From Luscinia megarhynchos (Eukaryota; Chordata; Aves; Passeriformes; Turdidae), in contig CM067570.1 in the NCBI GenBank assembly GCA_034336665.1, positions 16,227,502-16,291,501 on the forward strand: a DNA stretch of 64,000 nucleotides, given 5' to 3'. Shown here piece by piece: positions 12,493 through 23,170 of the stretch. A program made the position numbers and the translations under genes. Every line of letters starts with the position of its first letter. Position 1 is the stretch's first letter. The notes beneath the pieces are model-generated. The model was not told where the DNA came from. It was given only the letters and a program-made list of their open reading frames with translations, and made no database searches.

Positions 12493-12530
12493 CAGTGGTT
12501 AGTACTTCATCATCTGATGAAGAACCACTG
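12493..12530. repeat. Hairpin, 15 paired bases with one bulge
   Basis: CAGTGGTT (12493-12500) pairs with AACCACTG (12523-12530), and inside it CTTCATC (12505-12511) pairs with GATGAAG (12516-12522) around the loop ATCT. The only unpaired stem bases are AGTA at 12501-12504. The two-part perfect pairing makes this stronger than most fold-backs in the window. Confidence 0.9.
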
Positions 12531-13610
12531 AAATGAAAAATTGTGGATTTCACCATGAGAAAAAAGTCCTAATAACTCACCCTTAGTCAGTAAAGCCTGT
12601 CTAAGGGATCAGGAGAAAGTTAAAAAGTTCAGGGTACAAAACATTTCACGAATTTGTACAGAGATTGAAGATGAGAAGGATAAGCACATTTTTTTAAAAG
12701 CCTAACATTTATACTGCGTGGAAAGACAAAAAACATTAATCCTCATCATGCAATCAAATGGCAAGCAAAAAGAACTAACACTCGTTCTGAATATAAACTG
12801 ATTTATTTACATGGGACAGCAAAATTACTATGAAGTGATATTAGCTCCAATCCCATAATTGATACAATTAGAGAGCAGGAGGGCTCGGCAGAGGGGGCAC
12901 AGCACCACCTGTCATCTCGCTTCCTGGGCTGAGCTGGCTCAATTATCTTGAGTTTGGCAAAGAAGAAATACTCAGCAAGGGAGGTGTAAAACATCAATTC
13001 ATCTCAAGTCACACAATTTGCAAATTAAGATTAAAACTCAAGGCCTGGATGAGTCATAAATCCTTAGGGCACTTGAAACTGTTGTGTAAGAGAATGTGAA
13101 TAACAAATATAGGTATGTAAGACTACTTGATATATGCATATAAATATATCTTAATTTGTTTTGTAAAGTCAGAAAATAAATTAAATTGAGTGGTTCCAAG
13201 TACTGACATGCCAGCATTTATATCTCTGTGCCAGATTTATATATTACTTTTGAATGGTATTTTTTTCCTTTCTCTCAAAACATAATGGTTAGTTAATTGA
13301 TATTTGTATAATTTCATGGAAGTAAAATGTACTATGCAGTAATGAAGAATTACACGCTGGTGAAATCTTACTTTTTAAAAACAATTCAACGTCTTGTTAC
13401 TGAGTGCAACATAAATTCTTGGATTAGGAACCTCATTCACAGCACCCTTTTGCCTTCGACATGGTCTGGAAGACTAAATTCTAATTACATGGAAGGCCTA
13501 TTGTATGACAGAGACAACAAACTGCTTCCCAATTCTCTAAGTGTAGGCCAGGCTTTGCTCAACATTGCCCATGTTTACTCCATGCCTTTTCTCAGGGGCT
13601 AAAAAGGAAG

Positions 13611-13640
13611 TTCATATAAATTCATATAAGTTCATTTTAT
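13611..13640. repeat. Imperfect 10-bp tandem repeat, three copies
   Basis: Units TTCATATAAA (13611-13620), TTCATATAAG (13621-13630) and TTCATTTTAT (13631-13640). The first two differ at one base; the third has decayed. Local slippage duplication. Confidence 0.8.
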
Positions 13641-16600
13641 GGAAAAAATTTCCAATGATATCTTTGCTTCCCTCCTTTTCAAAACTACCAGATTAAAACG
13701 TGACAGAGCTAAAATGATAAATTAATATTCTGTCCTGATTTTCAGGAGAACCCTTTACTTAATACTGCACCTAAGTATGTAGACAACAGGCTAAATCCAG
13801 CCTGGGTTTAAAAGCTGATATAATTTATCCAGTAGCTTATCCTGAGTGGAAATTAAAATCAGGTACTTTATTCTGACTTCTTATTCAAATGCCACTTGAT
13901 AGCTACTTACATAGAATTCTATACTACAAAGACAGAAATCTGAATCTCACTGGAAGAAAAAAAATATCCACATTGATCATTGCCATTTGACCATCAAACT
14001 TTCTCAGAAAACAGCAGTATTGTATGTGCCAACTACACAGTTGTAGACAGTTAAGAAAATTCTTATGAAAGCATAGAAGGGAAACCCTTATTAATTTAAC
14101 ACTTCCTTGATTTCCTTCAAGTCATCCTTCATTCTCATAAAAGCCTTATCATGGTAGGAACATATTCTACAGACACATACTAGCCTTTAAGATGATTGAG
14201 AGTAATTGCTTAGCTCTATGCAAAAGTGATGTGTAGATATGCAGGAAGAATTACTTTTTATTCACAGAGGGCTGATTACATGGAACATAGTGTGGTTCCT
14301 CATATCACTTTTTGACAAATTATTTAGTGCAGGCTCCTTCTGGAAGCTGCATTTGCATTTACCTATTTTTTATATCTGTCCTTGAAAAATATGATTTAGA
14401 AATGAAGAGAGTTTCATGCTGTGAAAAAGTGAAAATCTCTAGAGGGACTTTTTGATTTTTCTAAAGACTACTTTGCCTGAAGTTGTGGATTATCCTCCTA
14501 TTTGCCAGCTGGACTATTTTATCAGTGAAAACTCTTAGTTTAGGTGGTTCAAACAATAATTTGTAGTTGGAGAGTTTGCTCATGATTTTAGTAAGGGTAA
14601 GCTGTGGAGGGAAGGCATGATGGCATTGCCTGATATAGTTGTACTACTCACCAGAATAAAAGCTAATTCTAAGTAAAGACCGTGCAGAAGTTATTGCAGA
14701 GTGTGAGCTCAAGTTTCCAGTAAGGATGGAAGAAACTGGCAATAAGTCTGAAATTTGACAAGGTTTTATCAGTTCATTTTGCTGGGCTACTTAGAATTTC
14801 GCTCTGTGGAATATTTCAAGCCTGGCAATGTTTTGAAGGGAGCAGCTTGCAAAATCAAGTTTTAGCTTGGAGTTTTATCGGCTGATAGTAGGGGAAACTG
14901 TAACAACACACTTCTGAAGAAGTGGCATCCCATGAAATACATGATAAGAACAGGATGTGAAAGAGCCTGAGAGTGGCTAAATTTTTTCTCACAAAGCTGA
15001 AGCTTATGAATCGTAATACTTCAAAGTCACACAACTGGTATGTTCAGGGTCTGCTTGCTCTTAGCCCAGTCCTGCACTATCAGAAACACCTAAAAGAGAC
15101 AGTGCTGGAGCCTCTGCCATCTCTGTTACAGTTCTTTCCTGCTCCACCTTTCTGCATCTCTTTGTAATTCCACCTTTTGCTTGCATGTTTGGCTTCTAGA
15201 GTAGATATTGTATTGAGAATACATGGTGGCACTATAACAAAACACAGTGAGATTACCAAGGGAAGACCTAGTCTGTGGTTAAATTGACAAAGTATTATGA
15301 TAATAATAATGCTAATAAAATAACTAGATAAATAGAAGTGCAAATGCAGGTAAATGCTTGTAATATCTTTCATATAGTTGTAGTGTAATATGTTCTACTA
15401 AAGTGCCTTCAGATTAAATGGTGCTTTTTACAGGCACCAGCACTGGGCTGAAATTTTGCTAATTTTTTTATTTATTTTCATAATGGTTAGAAAACCAATA
15501 GATAGATACTATTTAGAACGACCCTTCTGTTTCAGGACTGCAGTTGCTGAAGTGAAAGGACACCCCTCCCTCTCTTCAAATACTGAAAATAGTTTCTTAC
15601 ATCTTCATCACCCTCAAAATGTGTACCTATGGAAAAGATAAAACCAGTACAGAGATAAGCCAAGATTTCTTACAGATTTCTCAGTATACATCAGTCATGA
15701 TCTGAGGCCAAAAATCTTCTCTGGATGTTTCAAGGGAGACTTGTAAGGTTTCTTTTTTAGGGTTTTCACTTCATAAAACAAGGCTTCCAAATAGTATTTA
15801 ATTCTAAACATAATTACCAATAATGGTACTTATTCTAATTTATTTTTGTTCAATGTTTCCAACATCTGAACACCTATCTGACAAATATACCCCTGCACTG
15901 ATTCCCTGCTGAATTCAAGATTCTGATCTTGATGTCTGAAGAACTTTGGACAGATTATTTTGGAGAGGTCAAAGGAACCATTTGACCATGCTGTAAGAAT
16001 GGATTCCATATTTCTGTGAATTTCCACAGAAGCGTCCCTCAGAAACAAGAAAAGACTCATTAAAAATGAAAATCTGTGACTAGAAGACAGAATAAAAAAT
16101 GTTTGGCATATATCAATAGCAGCATAACAACTCATGAAGACTATATGCACTTTCCACATTCCTCCACCTGTCTGAACAACAGAGAGTGGGAGAACAAATA
16201 GTAAAACCCTGGTTAAAATTTATAGCACAGCTATCTTCTTTTTAAGGTACTAACACACTGTATAACACCTGCAGCTGCCAAAACGCTTAGGTAAATTGAC
16301 TGACCAGGTAGGTCAGAGCCATTGAATGGAAGACACGTTGAAATTAGTGGTTACATGTTTCACAAAGGCTGCAAGCTACTGTTGCTCTTCAACAGCCTCC
16401 TCCATCCCTTTGCTAGAGAAGGCCACTCTCCACCACTGGTACTTAAGGTGCTCATTTCCTTTGTTTGTTTCTCTACCAATTTTCATAAAGTAAACCACTT
16501 TTTGGCAAGGAAAGAAGCTTTATGTATTGTAAATATCTTAAGTTTTTTTTCTGTGCACTTTTTTATAACCCATCCGTAATTACTCTGCATGATATATTTC

Positions 16601-16896
16601 AAAATAGACAGGAGTTTTAATAGTGCAGTCATCAAATTACTTCAGTTACATTTTTATATATATCTGAATATAATTTTAAGTGGTTCTGGGGATTTAGAGC
16701 TTTTTTAACACTCTCAGAAAGTGCTAACTAGCTACCCTTGCCTAAACTTTTAATGGAAGGTACTAGTTTAGGCCAGACCTTTTTTTTTCTCCTGAGTGAA
16801 TCACAATACATGACCTTTAAATTTAATTTGTGCTCTCTATTTCTCCTTTGCTCCTCACTGAAACTACTTAAAAATATTTGGGCTTTTTTTTGTTAG

Positions 16897-16970
16897 GCTG
16901 TCAGAAATATGCTTCAATATTTAATTAATAGATGCTGTTTTAGAGATTCTCAGGTTTTAGAGATTCTCAG
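16897..16970 (+). other. Exon-like segment, coding status unsupported
   Basis: The segment is preceded by a strong pyrimidine tract ending in TTAG (16883-16896) and ends in CAG followed by the good donor GTGAGT (16971-16976). Its first frame is open for all 74 bases; the other two contain stops. The predicted peptide (starting AVRNMLQYLINRCC) matches no family I recognise. The last 34 bases are a perfect tandem duplication. A 24-codon open frame is expected often by chance, so this is only a candidate cryptic or non-coding exon. Confidence 0.12.
16937..16970. repeat. Perfect 17-bp tandem duplication
   Basis: GTTTTAGAGATTCTCAG occurs at 16937-16953 and again at 16954-16970 without a mismatch. 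The second copy is followed directly by GTGAGT. Because each unit ends in CAG and the first is followed by GT, the duplication also created a second, weaker donor-like junction. Confidence 0.97.
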
Positions 16971-17535
16971 GTGAGTTGGAACACGCATACTTACAGTGGT
17001 TTTGGAAAAGGACAAATTAAGCATCTCTTCAGTTTTTCCAGGTGTTTCCATCTAAGTGTAAAACATTGCATTTTGAGTAATCCTTGCCATAGGGAACAGG
17101 AATTTGCTCTGTTTGAATTCCTGATGCAATAAATGCATTATTTTCTGCTACACATATAGACATATGCAACATGGAAATAAAATTGTTCCTGTGTCTTAAC
17201 CACCATATATACATGCACAGGTGTGCAGTATTTATGTCTATAAATTTATGCCATCCAAAAAAATCATATTATATACTTCAATTATTCACTGAATGTATTT
17301 GGCCCTCATTCTCTGCTACTTCCATTTAAGGCTGTAGAGAGAGCTATATGGAGTTTCTGCCCAAATTACATACAGGATAAAGTAGTCAATGTTGGAGCAG
17401 CCAGCTATGTTCCTTCAGAGACTGCACTGTAGCTGAGAATTGCTCAAACAGTCTGTATTACTTATTTTGCTTGGCACAATTTGCACAGCTTGGAGCTGTA
17501 AGAAGAGAAAATAGAAATGTTTTAGGAATGAGCTG

Positions 17536-17620
17536 TGCTGATCCGAAGTCTCGTGAGGACGCCTCGGCACGAAAGGGTGACACTCAGTGAGAATTCTCTG
17601 TGAGAATGCTCAGTGCTGCC
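17536..17620. other. Local CpG cluster
   Basis: Five CpG dinucleotides fall within 28 bases (17544, 17552, 17560, 17565, 17570) in a window where CpG is otherwise rare. A palindrome GAGAATTCTC follows at 17589-17598 with related words (TGAGAATT, TGAGAATG). The cluster is far too short for a CpG island. It could mark a recently inserted piece or an unmethylated regulatory site. Confidence 0.6.
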
Positions 17621-17760
17621 TTCACACCAGGAAAATAGAGAAGAATCTTTATGGCTATGAGTTGTTGGTCCAAAGAAAGGAAATATTGCCTCACTATTCA
17701 TATGGATCTGACACAACAGCTTTAACATTAATATGGTCTCCTCATTGAGGGCAGCTGAGG

Positions 17761-20700
17761 CTTATGTCCTTAAGTTAACCGTGGGACTGGCTGCAGGGAG
17801 GGACCTGCAAATCAGCTGCATGAAGAACACAAGTCACAGATCTAAGTACATGCACAGCTAAACACATAACACACCTGAAAATGAGTCTTCTTTTCACAGC
17901 CGTGTAAATGGTTCAAAGAGCTCTCCTTGAGAATATCCTATTTACTATTGATTTTTCTTGATTCTGTGCAATTAGCATGTTACCCTTCTACTCTGCTTTA
18001 CTTAACAAGGTATCTTGGTCCAAAGACTGCAATCCTAGGGTTCTTCCAAACTATATTAGGCAGCTAAAATATGAAATTAAAAGAAAACAGAGTTCCAGCC
18101 AACAGAAACAAGTGACTCATTTCCTTGTGAAAACACACAAGGTTTATGTTACTCTGGCAACGATGTTCACCATTCCAGAATAAAGTCTCTTTGCTCCCTT
18201 CAGAGCTTTTATATATTCCTGTTACAATCTCTGTTCCACTGTGACCTGACATTGAACCAAGTTATTCAGTTATTCACAAGAGACTTTAAGTTATGCTTTA
18301 ATTTAGACAGATTCTAAATCTACTCCTTTGACAATTAATTAATAAAAACATATATTCTTTTTCGCAGTGAGGATTTCAGAGGAGAAAAGTTTTTCCTGAG
18401 ATATATTGGTGATATGTGCCTTTTCAGAATTGTATGTTGCCATGATAAACTGGAATGGCTGTGGCTGCATTCACACAACCCTGCAAGCAACAAACACATC
18501 AGCATTCCAGCTGCTGGTTTTCACCAGGAAGTTGATTCAATTGTATCACATATGTCAAAATAAAGTTAGGGGAAAAGCCACAATATGTAATCTCATTGTG
18601 AAATTAGCCACATGTGTCAGGAGAGCATCAGCATAATAGGGATACAGAAATTCTGCCCTTTGGAATCCCTGTCAAAAAAGGGTTTTAGCACAGAAGGTTC
18701 CTTATATATAAAGTCAAAATTCTTGTGCTATGTGGAAGAAATACAAAGTTCTTGTTTGAAGCCAAAACTATAATTTGGTACTTGTTACTGCTTTACTTCA
18801 AGGCATGTCCTTAAAAGATAGATGAGAGATTGCAACTTAATTAACAGTGCAAATTTTCTGCTTAAATTTTGAAGATGTTGCACTATCTATTTGAAGATTT
18901 CTCTGGAGTTAAAAAGGAGTTCGGGAGATTTTGTGTGCTAGAGTTCCTGCTTTCCTTGATAGCATAGTAAACTTCAGTCTTAAAAGAAGCATTTTCATTG
19001 GAGACCGTGAACCTTAAAAGTTCTAAAATACTGTGTAGGAAAACTCCCACAGAACACATGATGAGCAAAAATATACTGCCATAAACTTCTGTGGAGTAAC
19101 TGAATTTGAAAACCATATGTCAAAAAATGAAGTTTTATGACATTTATGTGAACACATAGGTATTTGTCTGAATGGCTTCCTTTACCCATCTCTAAGATTT
19201 TTGTCACTTATGCACAGCTCTGTCATGTAAATTAAGTTTTGGGAAATGTCCTTCAGAGTCCCTGAAAGCTTTGCTGTTACACTTTGAGGGATCAGGATTT
19301 GGTCCCTGCTCCCCCCCGAAGTAGCAGGAAAGAACACACAAAACACCTCTTTGTGCCCAGGAAATAAAACATCTTCATTTTCAGATTTTCCCCATTTCAC
19401 TACATTACTATTAAGCTGAAGTTTCATAAAGAGAAAGTGAAACATTAAACAGAATTTGGATAAATGAAAATTCTGAAACACTTTCCTTGAAAAACTATTG
19501 CTTGTTAAATAAAACCTTCCCAAAAATATCTGACACTTTTAAAATGCTTCCTGGGCTTGGCTAGATTCTCATTAAGTTACTGATCTTCATGATGACTGAC
19601 ACTGATTTCTATGATTAAGCCGTGGAACCCTCAGCCATGAGTTACTATTAAAGCCAAACACATAGCAGAATTCAAAGTGCAATTACACATCTTGATACAA
19701 GTTCTTGGCTCCAGCTCTTTCTGTTGAACATTGCTGAGACAGCACAAAAAAGATAGAAAGATTTAAAGGGGCAGATGTGCATTCCCTGGCACTGAAAAAT
19801 GTTTGATAGAGACATAGTTGGAGATTAGAATAATGTCACCCAACCCTAATTTTAATTTCTGAGTGATGTCCCAGGATTGAAAGATGGCAGAGGAGTGGGT
19901 ACCACATGATCCTCAGCTGCCTCAGAGGCTCATGGCACACCCTGTAGACACACTTTTATTCTCACAGTTGCTGGAGCTCATTCTGAGCACTGCTGAAAAA
20001 ACCAGGGATTTATTTAGAAACAAAAAATGAGGATTAGATGGGATAAATTCAATGGGGCATGCTGTTCTAAGATGTACTAATATATTACAAAGCAAAAGCT
20101 GCCTGCTAGTTATCTGTTGAAGATCAAGATGAAGACTCTTTTTCTATGACTTCCTCCTTGCTTCACCAAAATACCTGGAACTGGTCATTAACAGAGGCAG
20201 GCTACATATTTAGAATACTTAAGGGATTTCAGATATCTTTCCACATGGCAGTTCCTCTGCAGCAGTTCTGCTATCACATAGTAATGTAATGTCTTCATGG
20301 AGATAGGAAATGTAAGAATGGATATTCTGCCTCTTTTTTCATGTTAAATAATTGAAACAAACAAGATATAGCAGAGTCAGGCAAAAAATGCTTATGAAAG
20401 TCAGTAAAGGGAGAAAGGTTTCTTTCATACTGTAAGATCTGACAATACTGAATACTGCCATAAGCATTCTTGGGTATTACAAGGCATTGAGAAAGTACTA
20501 CATAACCAGTATGTGCTCCAAATACTTGTTATAAAATATGCATAAGCTGTAATTGCCTGTGAAAGCTGAATGTTGATAAGAAGAAGCAATAATTGTGGTT
20601 TTGGCCTTTATCCTTAAAAAGATGTCTCATACTAATAAAACAGAGTAGTTAATACAGAAATCATTATTATCTTATGAGAAAAGTAATAACTCTGCCTAGA

Positions 20701-22005
20701 CTAAATTGACAGACTATATCTGCGGTATATAAATGTATTAAAACAGATAAAATGGCACCAGTTTACATGAGGCTGATGCATGATGTTCATTGCTATAAAC
20801 TCATGAAACTGTAAAAACAAATTTCATCTTAAACTGTCACATGCTGAATACCAACTCTGTTATTCAGTTACTGTTCCTGGAACGTGCTTCTCACAGGACC
20901 CAAGTACACAGAAAGAAAATGTTGCTTGAGTGCAGTCATTGGCAAATGACAACAGCAAACTCTTACATTGACATCTCTGATTACAGCATGAGGTTCAGTA
21001 TGATTAGCAATAGCTTGCTCATTACTGTCATTTCTTTTTATCTTTCCAGAGTGTATGTTGTCAGGGTAGTAAATATGCTAATACACTAAAAAATAGGAGA
21101 TCATGTTGTACAGTAGCTGTCTTGCATCTACAAACCTCCCTGCAGCATTATCCACAATTTACCTGTTTCAAGAAATAGAATTGCTGTGAGAGTGGCAGTT
21201 ATGGCTGGAGAGATTTCTTAGATGTATCTTCCAAAATGAGGGCAGAGACATCTGACAAGTGTCTACCCCCAAGAAGCCTGCACAGGCAGAACAGTATTGA
21301 GGTGACTGGTTCCTTTCAACCTGTTTTGCTGAAGAAATAAGCTGTTATTTTTTTAGTAGCTGAGTTGTTTGGGTTTGATGGGCTTGTTTGCTATTTGTCT
21401 TTTTTTCTCCCCCAAGCATCAGGTAGTATTGCTATTTACAATAAATTGCAACAACAAATGCACAGATTAGAAATAAACTACATGTGGGTCCTCCTGGGTC
21501 TCCACCACTCCCCCATATTCTTTTTTTTTTTTTTTAATTAAAACACTTCAAAGGACAGTTCTTGCCTGCAAAAACCAGTTCTTTTAACAGGAGTTTTTGT
21601 TGCCTCTACAAAAAACAAGGCAAATGGGAAATAAATTTTTCTTTCCCTGATTTAAATAACATGCAAAGTTCAGTTGTCAAAAGAATGTTAAACTAACATT
21701 ACTTGTGCCCTACGGTAAACAGTCAGTGCCTTGAGTAAAAGCCTGTGTTGGAAAGAATATGCACATACAGCTTTGTTTAGGAGTGCCATTGGAGTAACTG
21801 TTATGAGGTTTGGGTCTTTGCATGGATTTATGGTTAAAAGAAACTTTCTGTCAGAGCAAGTAGTAACCAAAAATACCCAACATTAGTTACTTGAGTGGGT
21901 CAAAAATCTTGACAATGCTTATTTAAAATATTTGATGGCTCTCCATACTTTTAAAGGCAGGAGTAGTATCCTTTGGAGATCAGTGTCTGAATACCAGCAT
22001 AGGCT
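17761..22005. other. Non-coding sequence, no gene seen
   Basis: AT-rich unique DNA with an 8-bp perfect tandem GTTATTCA at 18261-18268 and 18269-18276, a C7 run near 19311-19317 and a 15-base T run at 21521-21535. Overlapping minus-strand frames at 18883-19523 encode peptides without recognisable features. No repeat family was recognised. Confidence 0.65.
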
Positions 22006-22330
22006 GCTCACTCTGAGCACTCATATCAGTACCATGAGTGCTGAAGAAGCTGCAGCCCTGCCTGGGTGCTCAGAGTCCCTGGATGTGAGCAGCTGTGACT
22101 GTGCCCTGGCTGACTTCTGGCTAAAGCTGAGTACATCCATCCCATGGAATCCAGGGCATGGAGAAGGTGTCAGTGGAGAAAGTTCAAGTGTGCCTTGCCT
22201 TCCCAGCTTTATATAGAGCTCTGTGCTATTAAGCAGAAGAACCTAAGCTCTTCCTGAACTGGCTAGCTGGGAACTAGGTAGTTAGCTACCTGGAAGCAGA
22301 AAAACACAGAGCTCTGTGCTGGTGTATTGC
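22006..22330. other. GC-richer patch with nested palindromes
   Basis: This patch has a 9-bp hairpin AGCACTCAT/ATGAGTGCT (22016-22042, loop of 9), a direct repeat AGAGCTCTGTGCT at 22215-22227 and 22308-22320, a hairpin AGGTAG/CTACCT at 22276-22291, and a perfect 14-bp palindrome CACAGAGCTCTGTG at 22305-22318. A 94-codon plus-strand frame (21932-22216) contains an internal ATG in fair context at 22034, but the peptide is Ser/Ala/Cys-rich with no known domain. I do not call it a gene. Confidence 0.5.
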
Positions 22331-22780
22331 CCTTCTGAGAAGCACTTGCTTTTGGTTGGGTATCCTACACAATCAGAACCCATCTGTGGAACAACTGCTG
22401 AGGTTGGGAAGGGAGCTGTGCTCCCCATACTCTTCATGCAGGGAAGAAGCAGTTGGCAAAATCTCAGTCAAACAAACCTCAGTAGAATAAAGCTCAGGCT
22501 GAAACTAGTGTTAACTTGGGATTCATTATTGAAAGTTCAGTTTAAACAGTTAAAAACAGGATTGGAACCCAAGAACACTGTTTTACTTACCTTTGGGGTT
22601 TTGCTGTGGGTTTTTTTTTTTAAATGTGCCTTTGTATTGATTATTGTTGACTGCATGTATACTCAGCACACTGCCAAGGACTGACAACAGTTTTCTGTGT
22701 GCATCCTGACAGCTATTCTGCAGATTCTCTCCTATGATTTATTGAGTGTCTTCTGCTCACACTAAATAAAGGGTAAAGTG
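22331..22780. other. Non-coding sequence, no gene seen
   Basis: A 122-codon plus-strand frame (22316-22684) crosses this stretch. Its predicted peptide has a hydrophobic stretch near the C terminus, encoded across a poly(T) run, which looks like a compositional artefact. No splice signals or polyadenylation context support a gene. Confidence 0.55.
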
Positions 22781-23170
22781 GGCATGGATGGGAAGAAGAG
22801 TGAGCTCAACAATTGAAATAATCTTATTAGCCCTTCTGAATTGCAGAAGGGATTCATAGCAGAGATACGGAGAAGGTGGACAAAGACTTTAAAAAAGGAA
22901 AATACTTGAAATAATAGGCAAAAGAAGAAAGAACTTTGAAATCTAAGAGCCGGGAAAATAGAAAAGGAAATGCAGAATGAGTAAGAGGAAAAGAGATTTG
23001 CATTAGTAGCAGATAAGAGAAAACACAGGAAATTTATTTTTCATGGTGGAGATAGCACAGAGGAAGAACTGAAGGAAAAAATAGAGGAAAACAGACAGAG
23101 AGGAAGGATCTGAGAATACATTTAGTAATACATTAGCAAATAATGAGGAAAACCTATGTAACTTTATAGA
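22781..23170. other. Second purine-rich stretch (plus strand)
   Basis: A and G dominate for almost 400 bases, with words such as GGAAGAACTGAAGGAAAA. A perfect octamer ATTTGCAT lies at 22996-23003. The composition recalls 5991-6680, but I could not align the two by eye. No frame is usefully open. Confidence 0.5.

Larger units (their letters stand above)
11336..17520. other. Non-coding sequence, no gene seen
   Basis: Only short scattered frames are open. Small structures include a hairpin CCCTGCA/TGCAGGG at 11549-11571, perfect palindromes TATATGCATATA (13131-13142) and ATAGAATTCTAT (13911-13922), a TAA-rich run near 15298-15313, an octamer ATTTGCAT at 14351-14358, and the tandem repeats listed separately. 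None indicates a gene. Confidence 0.65.

Noticed and set aside
22316..22684. 122-codon plus-strand open frame with a hydrophobic end
   Set aside because: The hydrophobic stretch is encoded across a poly(T) run and its flanks; no homology recognised.
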